Source: Legionellaceae bacterium
Lineage (GTDB): Bacteria > Pseudomonadota > Gammaproteobacteria > Legionellales > Legionellaceae
Length of the DNA: 23,735 nucleotides
Assembly: GCA_947504795.1 (NCBI GenBank)
Contig: CANNJG010000006.1
Coordinates: 1 to 23,735 of the forward strand
Direction of reading: 5' to 3'
Made by a program: the position numbers and the translations under genes. This document shows, piece by piece, positions 7,020 through 15,460 of the stretch. The notes under the pieces were generated by a model. That model saw nothing but the letters and a program-made list of their open reading frames with translations. It was not told the origin of the DNA and did not search any database. The first letter of the stretch is position 1; each line of letters begins with the position of its first letter.

Positions 7020-9326
7020 TTAAAACCCTGTTGAAGCCGAAAATTGGAAATACTGCGGCTGGTCGGACGGTTGCTTATTAATCGGTGCTGCAAGACTAAA
7101 AGCCAAAGGTCCCATAGGGGAACGCCACTCTAACGATAGTCCGCCTGAAAAACGCAAAGGACCCGCTGGTGTGCCGGTCAAGGCGGCAGGAATACCCTCT
7201 GCAAACGCATTACCCCCATCTACAAATAAAGACGTACGAATCATTTCACGACTGAAGGGGTATGGTAATACAAGGGCAGCTGAACCATTTACCAATAAAT
7301 TTCCGCCAATAGAATGCCCCGTACTATCGGTAGGTCCCAATGAATAACTATCATAACCACGAACTTGACCAGGCTGCGCAATACCCCCGGCAAAAAAGTT
7401 TTCGTAAAAAGGCAACCCTTGACGATCGTAAGTATTACCATAGCCAATATTACCTAACAATGAAAATAGCAAGTCTTTATACAGAGGAACATAAGTATGC
7501 GCTTGATACGAAAACTTATAAAAATTTAAAGAGTTAGTTGACGCAGGTAAGGAAAAATAAGTCACTGCTTGCTGATTGGTACCCCGAGTCGGATAAGGCA
7601 TTTTGTCATAACTGTTTCGGACCCAGGCGCCAGTTAAGCGAATTTGATTAAATTGTCGGCCATACAAATTCACAAAATTTTGAATCTGTTGCACTCGACC
7701 AACCGACAAAATATTTAATCCTTGGTAGCCATAACCAAACTGAAAACTACTGGCATCACCCAAGCGTACGGAATAATTAACATCGCCGCCATACCGATCC
7801 GAACTGTAGGTACTAACGTCTAAGTGTTTAGGACTCACCGTGTTAAAATACACATCCATGCCACGACCAACACCCGTTTTCGTATAAAATGGATTGTAAT
7901 AATTGAACGAGTAATTTTGGCCCCACAAGCTTGAGTTGAAACCAAATCCCACTGTTTTACCCGTTCCCATAAAGTTATACTGATTCACGGCTGCATTGAC
8001 TTGATAACCGGTCGTTCCATAGCCTATCGATGCGCTGGCTTCAGCAGAAGGCGCTTCTTCCACCTGTACATCCATATCCACTTGGTTGTTCGCACCGGGA
8101 ATAGGCGTAGTCTTGATATCAATATCTTTTAGATAATTTAATAACCGTAATTGTCGTTCGGATTCTTTGATGTTATGAAGGGATAATAATCCCCCCTCAT
8201 TTTGCCGAATAATATTTCGCAACAAATCATCCGATGTTTTGGTATTGCCATGGAAATTAATCCTACGCACATACACGTGACGGCCCGGATCAACTAAGAA
8301 ACGCATAAACACGGATTTAGTCTGTTCATCTACCTGAGGCTCCGCATTCACTGCCGGAAATCCATACCCCACATCGCCCAACGCTAACCCAATATCTGAA
8401 ATGGTTTCTGTTACCTTTTTCCGAGAAAATATATCCCCTTTTTTGATCTGGACTAATGCATCGAGTTTTTCTCTAGGCAGAATTAATTTACCCACCAAAT
8501 CAAATCCAGAAAATCGATATTGCGGCCCTTCTTCGATATGGATATTGATAAAGACATCTTTGCGATCTGGCGCTAATAAGACTTGTGATGACACAATTTT
8601 AAATTTTATATACCCATGATCCAGATAGAAAGAGCGCAAAGCTTCTAGGGAGGCGTCCATAGTCGCCTTTGAATATTGATCTTGCTTTGTGAAATACGTA
8701 ATCAGATTACTGGTCGTCAAGGTTAATTGTGAGAGCAATTCGTGTGTGGCAAAATCATGATTGCCAATAATTTTGATATCTTTAATTCTCGAGACACGTC
8801 CTTCAGAAATAGTCACGCTGATAGCTACCCGGTTTTCAGTTAGATTGGTAACTTTAGACGTGATTCTTGCATTGTACTTGCCGCGTGCGTTATAAGCCTG
8901 CTTTAAATTCTTTTTAAGTAATTCTAGAGAGGACCGTTGAAATACCTCGCCTTTAACCAGACTTATCTCCTTGAGAATATCCTTCATTTTATCGCTAGGG
9001 ATTTCTTGATTTCCCACGACAATGACCGAACCGATGGTGGAACGTTCCACCACTTGGACAATGAGAATCGATCCTTGTCGCTCAAGAACAACCGATTGAA
9101 AGAAACCCGTATCGTATAACGCTCGAATAATTTTCGGCGTCGCTTTTGCATCCACTTCCTCCCCGACTTGAACTGGGAGATAGTTCAATACCGTGCCTAC
9201 GCTGACGCGTTTAAGCCCCATCACTTTGATATCGGAGACAACAAATCCTTGATCTGCAGCAGCATTCGAAAGCCAAGCACTAGCACAACATGCCGCCAAT
9301 ACTAGGCCCTTACTAAAATTTTTCAT
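7020..9326 (-). CDS. bamA: outer membrane protein assembly factor BamA
   Basis: A 768-aa Omp85 protein, the core of the Bam complex that folds beta-barrel proteins into the outer membrane. Residues 1-24 form a signal peptide ending SNAAA. Five POTRA domains follow, from FVVSDIKVMGLKRVS to about residue 420. The 16-strand barrel comes next, with the lid-lock motif VRGYDS near residue 655 (VRGF in most homologues) and the terminal beta-signal FQFSASTGF ending in Phe. It is slightly shorter than E. coli BamA (810 aa). The ribosome-binding signal is poor: AGGA lies 13 bases before the ATG. A MITE-like element ends only about 24 bp upstream, so the transcript or promoter of this essential gene must run through or start in that element. 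Confidence 0.96.
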   Translation of the reverse strand: MKNFSKGLVLAACCASAWLSNAAADQGFVVSDIKVMGLKRVSVGTVLNYLPVQVGEEVDAKATPKIIRALYDTGFFQSVVLERQGSILIVQVVERSTIGSVIVVGNQEIPSDKMKDILKEISLVKGEVFQRSSLELLKKNLKQAYNARGKYNARITSKVTNLTENRVAISVTISEGRVSRIKDIKIIGNHDFATHELLSQLTLTTSNLITYFTKQDQYSKATMDASLEALRSFYLDHGYIKFKIVSSQVLLAPDRKDVFINIHIEEGPQYRFSGFDLVGKLILPREKLDALVQIKKGDIFSRKKVTETISDIGLALGDVGYGFPAVNAEPQVDEQTKSVFMRFLVDPGRHVYVRRINFHGNTKTSDDLLRNIIRQNEGGLLSLHNIKESERQLRLLNYLKDIDIKTTPIPGANNQVDMDVQVEEAPSAEASASIGYGTTGYQVNAAVNQYNFMGTGKTVGFGFNSSLWGQNYSFNYYNPFYTKTGVGRGMDVYFNTVSPKHLDVSTYSSDRYGGDVNYSVRLGDASSFQFGYGYQGLNILSVGRVQQIQNFVNLYGRQFNQIRLTGAWVRNSYDKMPYPTRGTNQQAVTYFSLPASTNSLNFYKFSYQAHTYVPLYKDLLFSLLGNIGYGNTYDRQGLPFYENFFAGGIAQPGQVRGYDSYSLGPTDSTGHSIGGNLLVNGSAALVLPYPFSREMIRTSLFVDGGNAFAEGIPAALTGTPAGPLRFSGGLSLEWRSPMGPLAFSLAAPINKQPSDQPQYFQFSASTGF

Positions 9327-9350
9327 TTTTTATTATTCATCCTGCCTAAC

Positions 9351-9473
9351 ACAGGACTTACGCAAAACATCGAGGCTCCGACAGACTTATGTTTAGTGCC
9401 GATTTTAGAACACTGAATAACCGAATTAAACACTAAATCCGACAAACATATCGAAGTTTTGCGTAAGTCCTGT
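9351..9473. mobile_element. 123-bp MITE-like element between rseP and bamA
   Basis: The ends are 23-bp inverted repeats (9351-9373 and 9451-9473) with a single mismatch at position 19; both arms begin ACAGGACTTACGCAAAAC. The trinucleotide AAC flanks both ends (9348-9350 and 9474-9476) and could be a 3-bp target duplication. The interior has no open frame and shows looser sub-terminal similarity (TATGTTTAGTG against TATGTTTGTCGGATTTAGTG). This matches a non-autonomous derivative of an insertion sequence that would be mobilised by a transposase elsewhere. No transposase lies in the window. Confidence 0.75.
9402..9430 (-). promoter_or_regulatory. possible outward promoter inside the MITE-like element
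   Basis: On the minus strand, TTTAAT (9425-9430) and TAAAAT (9402-9407) are separated by exactly 17 bp and point toward bamA, about 76 bp before its ATG. The -10 matches the consensus at five of six bases and the -35 at only three. This is by-eye evidence only. Confidence 0.25.
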
Positions 9474-9550
9474 AACAATCAAAACTTTCTGCCGCGACCC
9501 TATCACGAGTCAGACTCAATGATCAAGACCCACGTGCAATGATGTCATGT

Positions 9551-10882
9551 CTAATACCGAAGATCATTTTTCAAAGCCACCATACTCATAGCCACAATAA
9601 CTAAAGTTCCCACAAAAGCACTTTTGGATTTAAACGCCAAGGACAAAGGTCGGCGCGTCACTATTTCTAACATACAATAGAGCAAATGACCGCCATCCAG
9701 CATTGGAATAGGCAATACATTCAAAACACCCAAACTGACACTTAACAAGGCTAAAAAAGTCAAATAGGCAATCAACCCAGCGTGCGCTGAAGCGTCAGCG
9801 GCTCTGGCAATACCAATTGGACCACTCAGGTGCTCAAGGGGGAGTTGTCCTGTCAACATTTGGCCCAGGAAACCAAACGTCATTGCAGTCAAATTCAATG
9901 TTTGTTTAAAGGCCAGTTTCACCGCTTGAATTGGCCCAACCTGATTCACGCGTACCCAATCGGCAGGGACGGATGGCGATCGAAGGCCAATCCCTAAATA
10001 TCCGGTCGCAACAGGTAAATGTGCAATAAGCTGCTGCGCATGACCATGACGTTTAACCTCGAGCACTATCGTAGCAGCGGGTCTTGCTTTGATATACGCA
10101 ACCACCTTCATCGAATCCGTCATAAACTGATGATCAATACTCAAAATTTCATCTTCGGGTTGCAGTCCAGCTCGTTGTGCAGGAGAGCCTTCTGTCACCG
10201 TTTCAACCACGGGTGTTGATTTAGGGAACATAGGCACCACACCAATCCGCTCAAATAACGTTGCATGCTGCGGATCAAGAGGCACTTGCGATAACCCCAG
10301 ATTCCGTTGCGTAATCTGGCCATTCCGGAGAGATTTCATAGTCACAACAACCGCCCGCTTAGCACTGAGCAACGGCAATAGAACATCTTGCACTTGCTGC
10401 CAACTGCTCACCGCATGATGGTCCAGTTCGATAATTTCTTGTTTTTCTCCTAACCCAGCCTGGGCTGCGACACTATGAGGTATAACCTCATCTATCATCG
10501 GCGCTAAAGAGGTGACACCGATGACTGCAACTATCCCCAATACCACAAAAGCAAACAAAAAATTAAACAAAGGCCCTGCCAGTATAATTGCGATTTGTAT
10601 GATAGCGGATTGATGATGAAATGCTCTGGATTGTTGCGCCACAGGCACTGGGCCTTGACTGTCATCTAACAATTTTACATAACCACCCAAAGGCCAAAGT
10701 GACCAGGCATACTCGGTACCTTTCTTATCCTGCCAGGACCATAAAACTGTTCCAAATCCAAAAGAAAATCGCTGCACCGTCACGCCGCAACAACGCGCCA
10801 CAATAAAATGACCAAACTCATGGACTAAAATCAAGATTAATAAGGTAACAACAAAGTAACCCACCGTTGATATCATGCTCAT
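9551..10882 (-). CDS. rseP: site-2 zinc metalloprotease RseP
   Basis: A 443-aa polytopic inner-membrane protease. In the family it makes the intramembrane cut of anti-sigma factor RseA after DegS, releasing sigma-E, and also clears signal peptides. The zinc site HEFGH is at 21-25 in the first membrane helix and the third ligand is Asp395 in NVLPIPMLDGG. Two PDZ domains lie between (about 125-205 and 215-300). Membrane segments are evident near 5-25, 95-125, 370-390 and 425-438. Its ATG overlaps the cdsA stop (ATGA); the third codon, ATG at 10876, is better spaced from AAGGA and may be the true start. It is followed by a 224-bp gap containing the MITE-like element before bamA. Length and context are normal. 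Confidence 0.96.
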   Translation of the reverse strand: MSMISTVGYFVVTLLILILVHEFGHFIVARCCGVTVQRFSFGFGTVLWSWQDKKGTEYAWSLWPLGGYVKLLDDSQGPVPVAQQSRAFHHQSAIIQIAIILAGPLFNFLFAFVVLGIVAVIGVTSLAPMIDEVIPHSVAAQAGLGEKQEIIELDHHAVSSWQQVQDVLLPLLSAKRAVVVTMKSLRNGQITQRNLGLSQVPLDPQHATLFERIGVVPMFPKSTPVVETVTEGSPAQRAGLQPEDEILSIDHQFMTDSMKVVAYIKARPAATIVLEVKRHGHAQQLIAHLPVATGYLGIGLRSPSVPADWVRVNQVGPIQAVKLAFKQTLNLTAMTFGFLGQMLTGQLPLEHLSGPIGIARAADASAHAGLIAYLTFLALLSVSLGVLNVLPIPMLDGGHLLYCMLEIVTRRPLSLAFKSKSAFVGTLVIVAMSMVALKNDLRY

Positions 10883-11673
10883 CCTTGAAAAAAATAATAG
10901 GACAAGGGCAGAACCGCAATTAAACTATCCAGACGATCCAAAATACCGCCATGCCCAGGCAATAGCGTACCCGTATCTTTGACCTGACAGCGTCGCTTCA
11001 ACATGCTAATCACTAGATCGCCTACCATCGACAGGAGAATCAGTACGATTGCTTGCATAAACCACATCCCCATCGCCAACGGTTGAAAATATCCGAAACC
11101 GACTCCAGCAACACACAACGCAGCACCCAATCCACCCAGCGAACCTTCATAGGTTTTACCTGGGCTTACGTTAGGAATCAGTTTGCGGCGCCCCCAGCAC
11201 TTGCCTGCAACGTAAGCGCCCGTATCCGTCGCCCATACCAAGCATAAAAGGTATACCATTAACGCAAGGCCATGTTGGTTGTGATATAAACACCAGAAAC
11301 TACTAGCAAATAAGCTTAACATCACCCACCCCAAGCCCGCTACAAGCCAAGATTTCCCCCAAATGGTAAGCGTCCGCGGATATACAACGACTATCAGCGT
11401 AATTCCTACCCATAAGATAATCACACCCCACAAAGCGTAAGGTATCATCCCGGGCATCACGAAACTTAAGATCAAACTGACAAAAATATATCCTATTTTT
11501 ATGGCAGTTTGGTGAATAGGTACGAGCGTTGTCCACTCCCATGCCAACAATGCCACCACTAAGCCAACAAACCCCATCAACAGCCAATTGTTAGCATAAA
11601 TAAGAATTAACAACACAATAGGGATCAAAATCGATGCGGTTAACAGCCGTTGTTTAAGCATAATAAGACTCAT
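10879..11673 (-). CDS. cdsA: phosphatidate cytidylyltransferase
   Basis: A 264-aa inner-membrane enzyme that converts phosphatidic acid and CTP to CDP-diacylglycerol, the precursor of all major phospholipids. About eight hydrophobic segments span the protein. The family signature occurs near the C-terminus as SMLKRRCQVKDTG followed by LLPGHGGILDRLDS, which includes the metal-binding Asp residues. The ATG at 11673 overlaps the end of uppS by 20 bases; an in-frame ATG at 11661 (MLKQRLL) would shorten this to 8 and is equally possible. It is tightly coupled to rseP through a four-base ATGA overlap. Confidence 0.95.
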   Translation of the reverse strand: MSLIMLKQRLLTASILIPIVLLILIYANNWLLMGFVGLVVALLAWEWTTLVPIHQTAIKIGYIFVSLILSFVMPGMIPYALWGVIILWVGITLIVVVYPRTLTIWGKSWLVAGLGWVMLSLFASSFWCLYHNQHGLALMVYLLCLVWATDTGAYVAGKCWGRRKLIPNVSPGKTYEGSLGGLGAALCVAGVGFGYFQPLAMGMWFMQAIVLILLSMVGDLVISMLKRRCQVKDTGTLLPGHGGILDRLDSLIAVLPLSYYFFQG

Positions 11674-12388
11674 TCAACTGTTGAGACGTTTTACCATAGC
11701 GTCGCTCGCGTTCGGCAAAACATTGTAATGCTCTCGAAAATTCTTCTAACGTAAAGTCAGGCCAACATACCTCTGAAAAATATAACTCGGTATAGGCTAA
11801 CTGCCAAAGAAAAAAATCACTAATACGCTGTTCACCGCTCGTGCGAATAAATAAATCGGGATCCGGTAAATCATGCGCATTCAGGTAGCGCGCAAATAAC
11901 GACTCGTCAATATCTTCAAAAACGACTGTGCCTGCTACAACGTCTTGGATCAATTTCTTGGCGCCTTGAACAATATCCCATTTACCACTGTAGTTGAACA
12001 CGACATTCACGGTTAAACGCGTATTTTGCTGAGTATACCGTTCAGCACTGCCAATCGCTTGCTGCAAAGCGTCTGATAATTCGGTGCGGTCCCCGGTAAA
12101 GAGCAGCCGCACCTCGTTTTTATGGAGCGCGTCTAATTCCATTTCTAAGGCTGACGACAACAATTGCATCAGATAATCGACTTCTGGTTGGGGTCTTGCC
12201 CAATTATCACGACCAAATGCCCAAAGACTAATGACCGGAATAGTATGCTCCATACTCGCTCGAATAATGTGCTTAACGACCTCGACACCAGCCCGATGTC
12301 CTTCGCTGCGAGATAAGCCTTTATTTTCAGCCCAACGTCCATTTCCGTCCATGATTATGGCAACATGTTTTGGTATTTTTTGTTTCAA
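11654..12388 (-). CDS. uppS: undecaprenyl diphosphate synthase
   Basis: A 244-aa cytoplasmic cis-prenyltransferase making the C55 lipid carrier used for peptidoglycan and O-antigen. The signature AIIMDGNGRWA (10-20, catalytic Asp14), the GHRAG motif at 30-34, and the C-terminal RTSGEQRISDFFLWQ are all present; the usual RTGGE or RTSGE variation is seen. The start codon is TTG: an in-frame TAG lies twelve codons upstream and no ATG or GTG occurs between, while GGAAGAAG precedes it at suitable spacing. It is the first gene of the minus-strand cluster. The usual upstream partners frr and dxr are absent; instead gpmI lies divergently 67 bp away. Confidence 0.95.
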   Translation of the reverse strand: MKQKIPKHVAIIMDGNGRWAENKGLSRSEGHRAGVEVVKHIIRASMEHTIPVISLWAFGRDNWARPQPEVDYLMQLLSSALEMELDALHKNEVRLLFTGDRTELSDALQQAIGSAERYTQQNTRLTVNVVFNYSGKWDIVQGAKKLIQDVVAGTVVFEDIDESLFARYLNAHDLPDPDLFIRTSGEQRISDFFLWQLAYTELYFSEVCWPDFTLEEFSRALQCFAERERRYGKTSQQLNESYYA

Positions 12389-12455
12389 ACACTTCTTCCA
12401 ACAGCAAAAATGGCCTATAGTCTAACCTCTTTGCAGAAAAAAATTAAGTGAAATT

Positions 12456-13997
12456 ATGTTAAATCGTCATCCGGTTGTATTAGTCATTTTAGACGGATTT
12501 GGATATCGAGAATCAGTTGAACACAATGCCATTGCTGCGGCTAAAACACCTCAGTGGCATCAGTGGTGGCAAACTTGTCCGCATCTGCTCCTCAACGCTT
12601 CTGGTACCGCTGTTGGTTTGCCAGATGGACAAATGGGCAACTCAGAAGTCGGCCATATGCATATCGGAGCCGGGCGACTGGTGTTACAAGAATTCACAGC
12701 CATTAATCAAACGATTCAAAATGGGATATTTTTCCAAAATCGTGTGCTCCTGTCGATGATAGAGTCCATGCAACATAGCCAGCACGCCATTCATGTCATG
12801 GGATTATTTTCACCAGGGGGGGTACACAGCCACCAAGATCATCTATTCGCATTTCTAGAATTATGTGCTCAAAAGCAATTTTTCAACGTACAGTTACACC
12901 TATTCCTTGATGGTCGTGATACCCCTCCTAAGCACGTCAAAGATAGCTTGATTAAACTCGACACTGTTCTGAAACGCTTCCCTGTCGCTCGCATCTGCTC
13001 GATCACCGGACGTTATTGGGCCATGGATCGTGATCAACGTTGGTCACGCATAGAAGCTGTATACACTCTCATGACACAGGGGCAAAGCCCTCATCAATTT
13101 TCCACGGCAGAAGAAGCCGTTGATGCTTACTACGCCGAAGGCTTAACCGATGAATTCATTCCAGCAACCACCATTGGTGACGGTGTCCGGATCGCAACCG
13201 GTGATAGTATTTTTTATTTCAATTTTAGAGCCGACCGTGCCAAACAATTGACAGAAGCGTTTTTAAATTCTGATTTCGAGGGATTCCAACGCAAATCAAT
13301 ACCGCAATTGGCACAGTTTGTGAGCATGGCACGTTATGACACGCAATTAGCTACCCTTCCTGTGTTTCCTGGAAAAAATCCGCGAGATACCTTAGGTGAG
13401 GTCATCGCTCACCATCGATTACACCAGCTGCGCATCGCTGAGACCGAAAAATATGCGCATGTAACTTTTTTCTTTAATGGCGGCGCGGAGCAACCCTTTC
13501 CGGGAGAAGATCGACTCTTAATCCCCTCTCCGAAAGTTAAAACCTATGATTTACAACCAGAAATGAGTGCACCAGAAGTCACAAACGCGTTAATCAAAGC
13601 GATCCATTCGCAACACTATGATGTTATCATTTGCAACTTTGCTAACGCAGATATGGTGGGGCACACGGGCGATTTTAATGCGGCAGTAAAAGCGATTGAA
13701 GCGATTGACCAGGCGTTACAGGCCATAGGGCAAGCGATCCAACAAGTCAAGGGTCATTTACTGATCACAGCGGATCATGGCAACGCGGAATGTATGTTTG
13801 ACGAGGGGACCCAACAATCCCACACGGCGCATACCTGTGAACACGTACCGCTGCTATATGTGGGAGATCCTCATCGCCAATTTCGTCCTGGACCCGCTAG
13901 TTTGAGTGATGTTGCACCCACGCTACTAGCACTTTTGAATATCACCCCGCCAACTATGATGACGGGGGACATCCTTTGGGTAGACAACCATGCATAA
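12456..13997 (+). CDS. gpmI: 2,3-bisphosphoglycerate-independent phosphoglycerate mutase
   Basis: A 513-aa cytoplasmic Mn-dependent mutase of glycolysis and gluconeogenesis, of the alkaline phosphatase superfamily, interconverting 3- and 2-phosphoglycerate. VVLVILDGFGYR (metal Asp13) and MGNSEVGH (phosphoryl-accepting Ser63) are at the N-terminus. The middle holds LFLDGRDTPP and GRYWAMDRD. The C-terminus holds CNFANADMVGHTG and ITADHGNAE with the second metal site, and HTAHTCEHVPLL. Length is typical. It is divergent from uppS and overlaps envC by eight bases, so the pair is expected to be transcribed together, a conserved gammaproteobacterial arrangement. Confidence 0.97.
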   Translation: MLNRHPVVLVILDGFGYRESVEHNAIAAAKTPQWHQWWQTCPHLLLNASGTAVGLPDGQMGNSEVGHMHIGAGRLVLQEFTAINQTIQNGIFFQNRVLLSMIESMQHSQHAIHVMGLFSPGGVHSHQDHLFAFLELCAQKQFFNVQLHLFLDGRDTPPKHVKDSLIKLDTVLKRFPVARICSITGRYWAMDRDQRWSRIEAVYTLMTQGQSPHQFSTAEEAVDAYYAEGLTDEFIPATTIGDGVRIATGDSIFYFNFRADRAKQLTEAFLNSDFEGFQRKSIPQLAQFVSMARYDTQLATLPVFPGKNPRDTLGEVIAHHRLHQLRIAETEKYAHVTFFFNGGAEQPFPGEDRLLIPSPKVKTYDLQPEMSAPEVTNALIKAIHSQHYDVIICNFANADMVGHTGDFNAAVKAIEAIDQALQAIGQAIQQVKGHLLITADHGNAECMFDEGTQQSHTAHTCEHVPLLYVGDPHRQFRPGPASLSDVAPTLLALLNITPPTMMTGDILWVDNHA

Positions 13998-15120
13998 GGT
14001 AACCACTAGACCCTCAATCTCCATAGGCAACTCCCTGCTATTGAGCATGCTCTGCGCCCTGCCGCTTCACGCGCAAACAATCAATGACACTCAGAATTCC
14101 ATTCATCAGTTAGATACTAAAATTCACACGCTTCAGCATCACTTAGCCCTAACTGTTGCGCAACAAGCTCAATTAAAACAACGCTTAATTAAGACAGATC
14201 GTTTAATCGAACAAAATATAATTGAAGTAAAACAAACCGAGCAAGCGATGCAGTTAAAGCAAAACGCTATTACGCTGATTGAACAACAGATAAAGGAACT
14301 TACGCTGCATTTTAAACGCTTACAAGAACAACTGAGTAAACATATTCAGGCACGCTATCAGTCTCCAAATAATCCGCCTTTGGCCTGGTTATTTCTCAAC
14401 CCCAAACAAGACGATACCAACCGTTTACTCAGCTATTATCACTATGTGATTCGTGCCAACCAAAGAACCATTCAAGCACTTAAAGAGACACAATCGGATC
14501 TGGTCACTCAACAACAACAACTCAATAGCGAGTTACAAGCGCTCAAGCAACTGCAGGCAAAACACCAGCAGCAAAAACTGCAATTAGTCAACTATCAAAC
14601 CCAGCGTAAACATCTCTTAGCTGGGCTGGGTCAACAAATACAAACTCAAGAAAACACCCTCACAATTTATCAAGCAGATCGGCAAAATCTGACGCAAATT
14701 TTACGGACCCTCAATCAAGAATCGGTCATTCGCACGCGTCGGCCGATGACACGTATGAAAAAAAAGCTACCGCTTCCTGTTCAGACGAGTCATGCCCTCG
14801 ATATTCAAAAAATCAATCAAGGCATTGTGTTCTTCAGCCCTGAAGCCAGCCCGGTGTATGCCGTATACCCAGGCAAGGTGGTGTTTCGAGATTGGCTAAA
14901 TGGATACGGTTATTTAATGATTATTGACCATGGCTGGGGACTCATGACCCTCTACGCTAATAATCTAGCCTTTACCAAACAAAAAGGCGATACTGTTATC
15001 CAGGGCGAGCAAATTGCAAAAGTTGGACATAGCGGTACATTGAAACAATCGGGATTATATTTTGAAGTCAGGCGTTATGGAAAAGCGGTGCCGCCGTTGG
15101 AATGGCTTAAGCACCACTAG
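13990..15120 (+). CDS. envC: murein hydrolase activator EnvC (degenerate LytM)
   Basis: A 376-aa periplasmic protein expected to activate the amidases that split daughter-cell peptidoglycan under control of FtsEX. Residues 1-28 look like a signal peptide ending LPLHA. A long Gln-rich coiled coil covers about 33-255. A LytM/M23-like domain occupies about 275-372, with YAVYPGKVVFRDWLNGYG, the IDHGWGLMTLYA segment and LYFEVRRYGKAVPPLEWL. The HxxxD zinc motif expected at the start of an active M23 peptidase is missing, as is usual for EnvC activators. It overlaps gpmI (ATGCATAA), giving the expected gpmI-envC-ctpA order. Its first residues are polar, so a slightly later start cannot be excluded. 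Confidence 0.9.
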   Translation: MHKVTTRPSISIGNSLLLSMLCALPLHAQTINDTQNSIHQLDTKIHTLQHHLALTVAQQAQLKQRLIKTDRLIEQNIIEVKQTEQAMQLKQNAITLIEQQIKELTLHFKRLQEQLSKHIQARYQSPNNPPLAWLFLNPKQDDTNRLLSYYHYVIRANQRTIQALKETQSDLVTQQQQLNSELQALKQLQAKHQQQKLQLVNYQTQRKHLLAGLGQQIQTQENTLTIYQADRQNLTQILRTLNQESVIRTRRPMTRMKKKLPLPVQTSHALDIQKINQGIVFFSPEASPVYAVYPGKVVFRDWLNGYGYLMIIDHGWGLMTLYANNLAFTKQKGDTVIQGEQIAKVGHSGTLKQSGLYFEVRRYGKAVPPLEWLKHH

Positions 15121-15460
15121 TGCCTAGTCATCTTTTACTGTGCAGTGAATAGCACCTGTAAAGTCTGCGACATTTGTTTTTTGAACTATACTTAACGAAA
15201 TCCTGCAAAAAACGTAACGATTCGCTCCGTTACTTGACCCTTGGAGAACCGTCAGATTTGAGCGCAGGTCGACCGAACAAGCGCTCTAGAAAGCCCCGCA
15301 TACCTAAGCTTGTGCCTGTCTCCGCGAAGGCCGAGATGAGCCCACTCCCTTTGCGCGGACAAGTTTTAAGAGCGTTTTTCGACCGACATGCCTCAATTAT
15401 TGCGATTCCCAGCGATGGAGCGGGCGGTTACCAAAAAATATTCATGTCAAGGAGTGACTT
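15121..15460. other. 340-bp non-coding, GC-richer patch with inverted repeats
   Basis: This stretch separates envC from ctpA. From about 15235 to 15435 it is visibly more GC-rich than the flanking genes. Inverted repeats are GTAACG/CGTTAC (15214-15219 and 15228-15233), ACAAGC/GCTTGT and TCCGCG/CGCGGA; TCGACCGA occurs twice as a direct repeat. Both strands stay open for about 60-100 codons. The plus frame could only begin with TTG at 15174, has no ribosome-binding signal, and would run 13 bases into ctpA. The minus frame has no good start. I judge it to be a dispersed repeat or structured RNA region rather than a gene. The ctpA ribosome-binding site (AAGGAG) is at its right end. Confidence 0.5.

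Noticed and set aside
9327..9341. Five-codon leader ORF overlapping the bamA start
   Set aside because: ATG at 9339 ending in a TGA that overlaps the bamA ATG is easily expected by chance in such AT-rich sequence; no other support.
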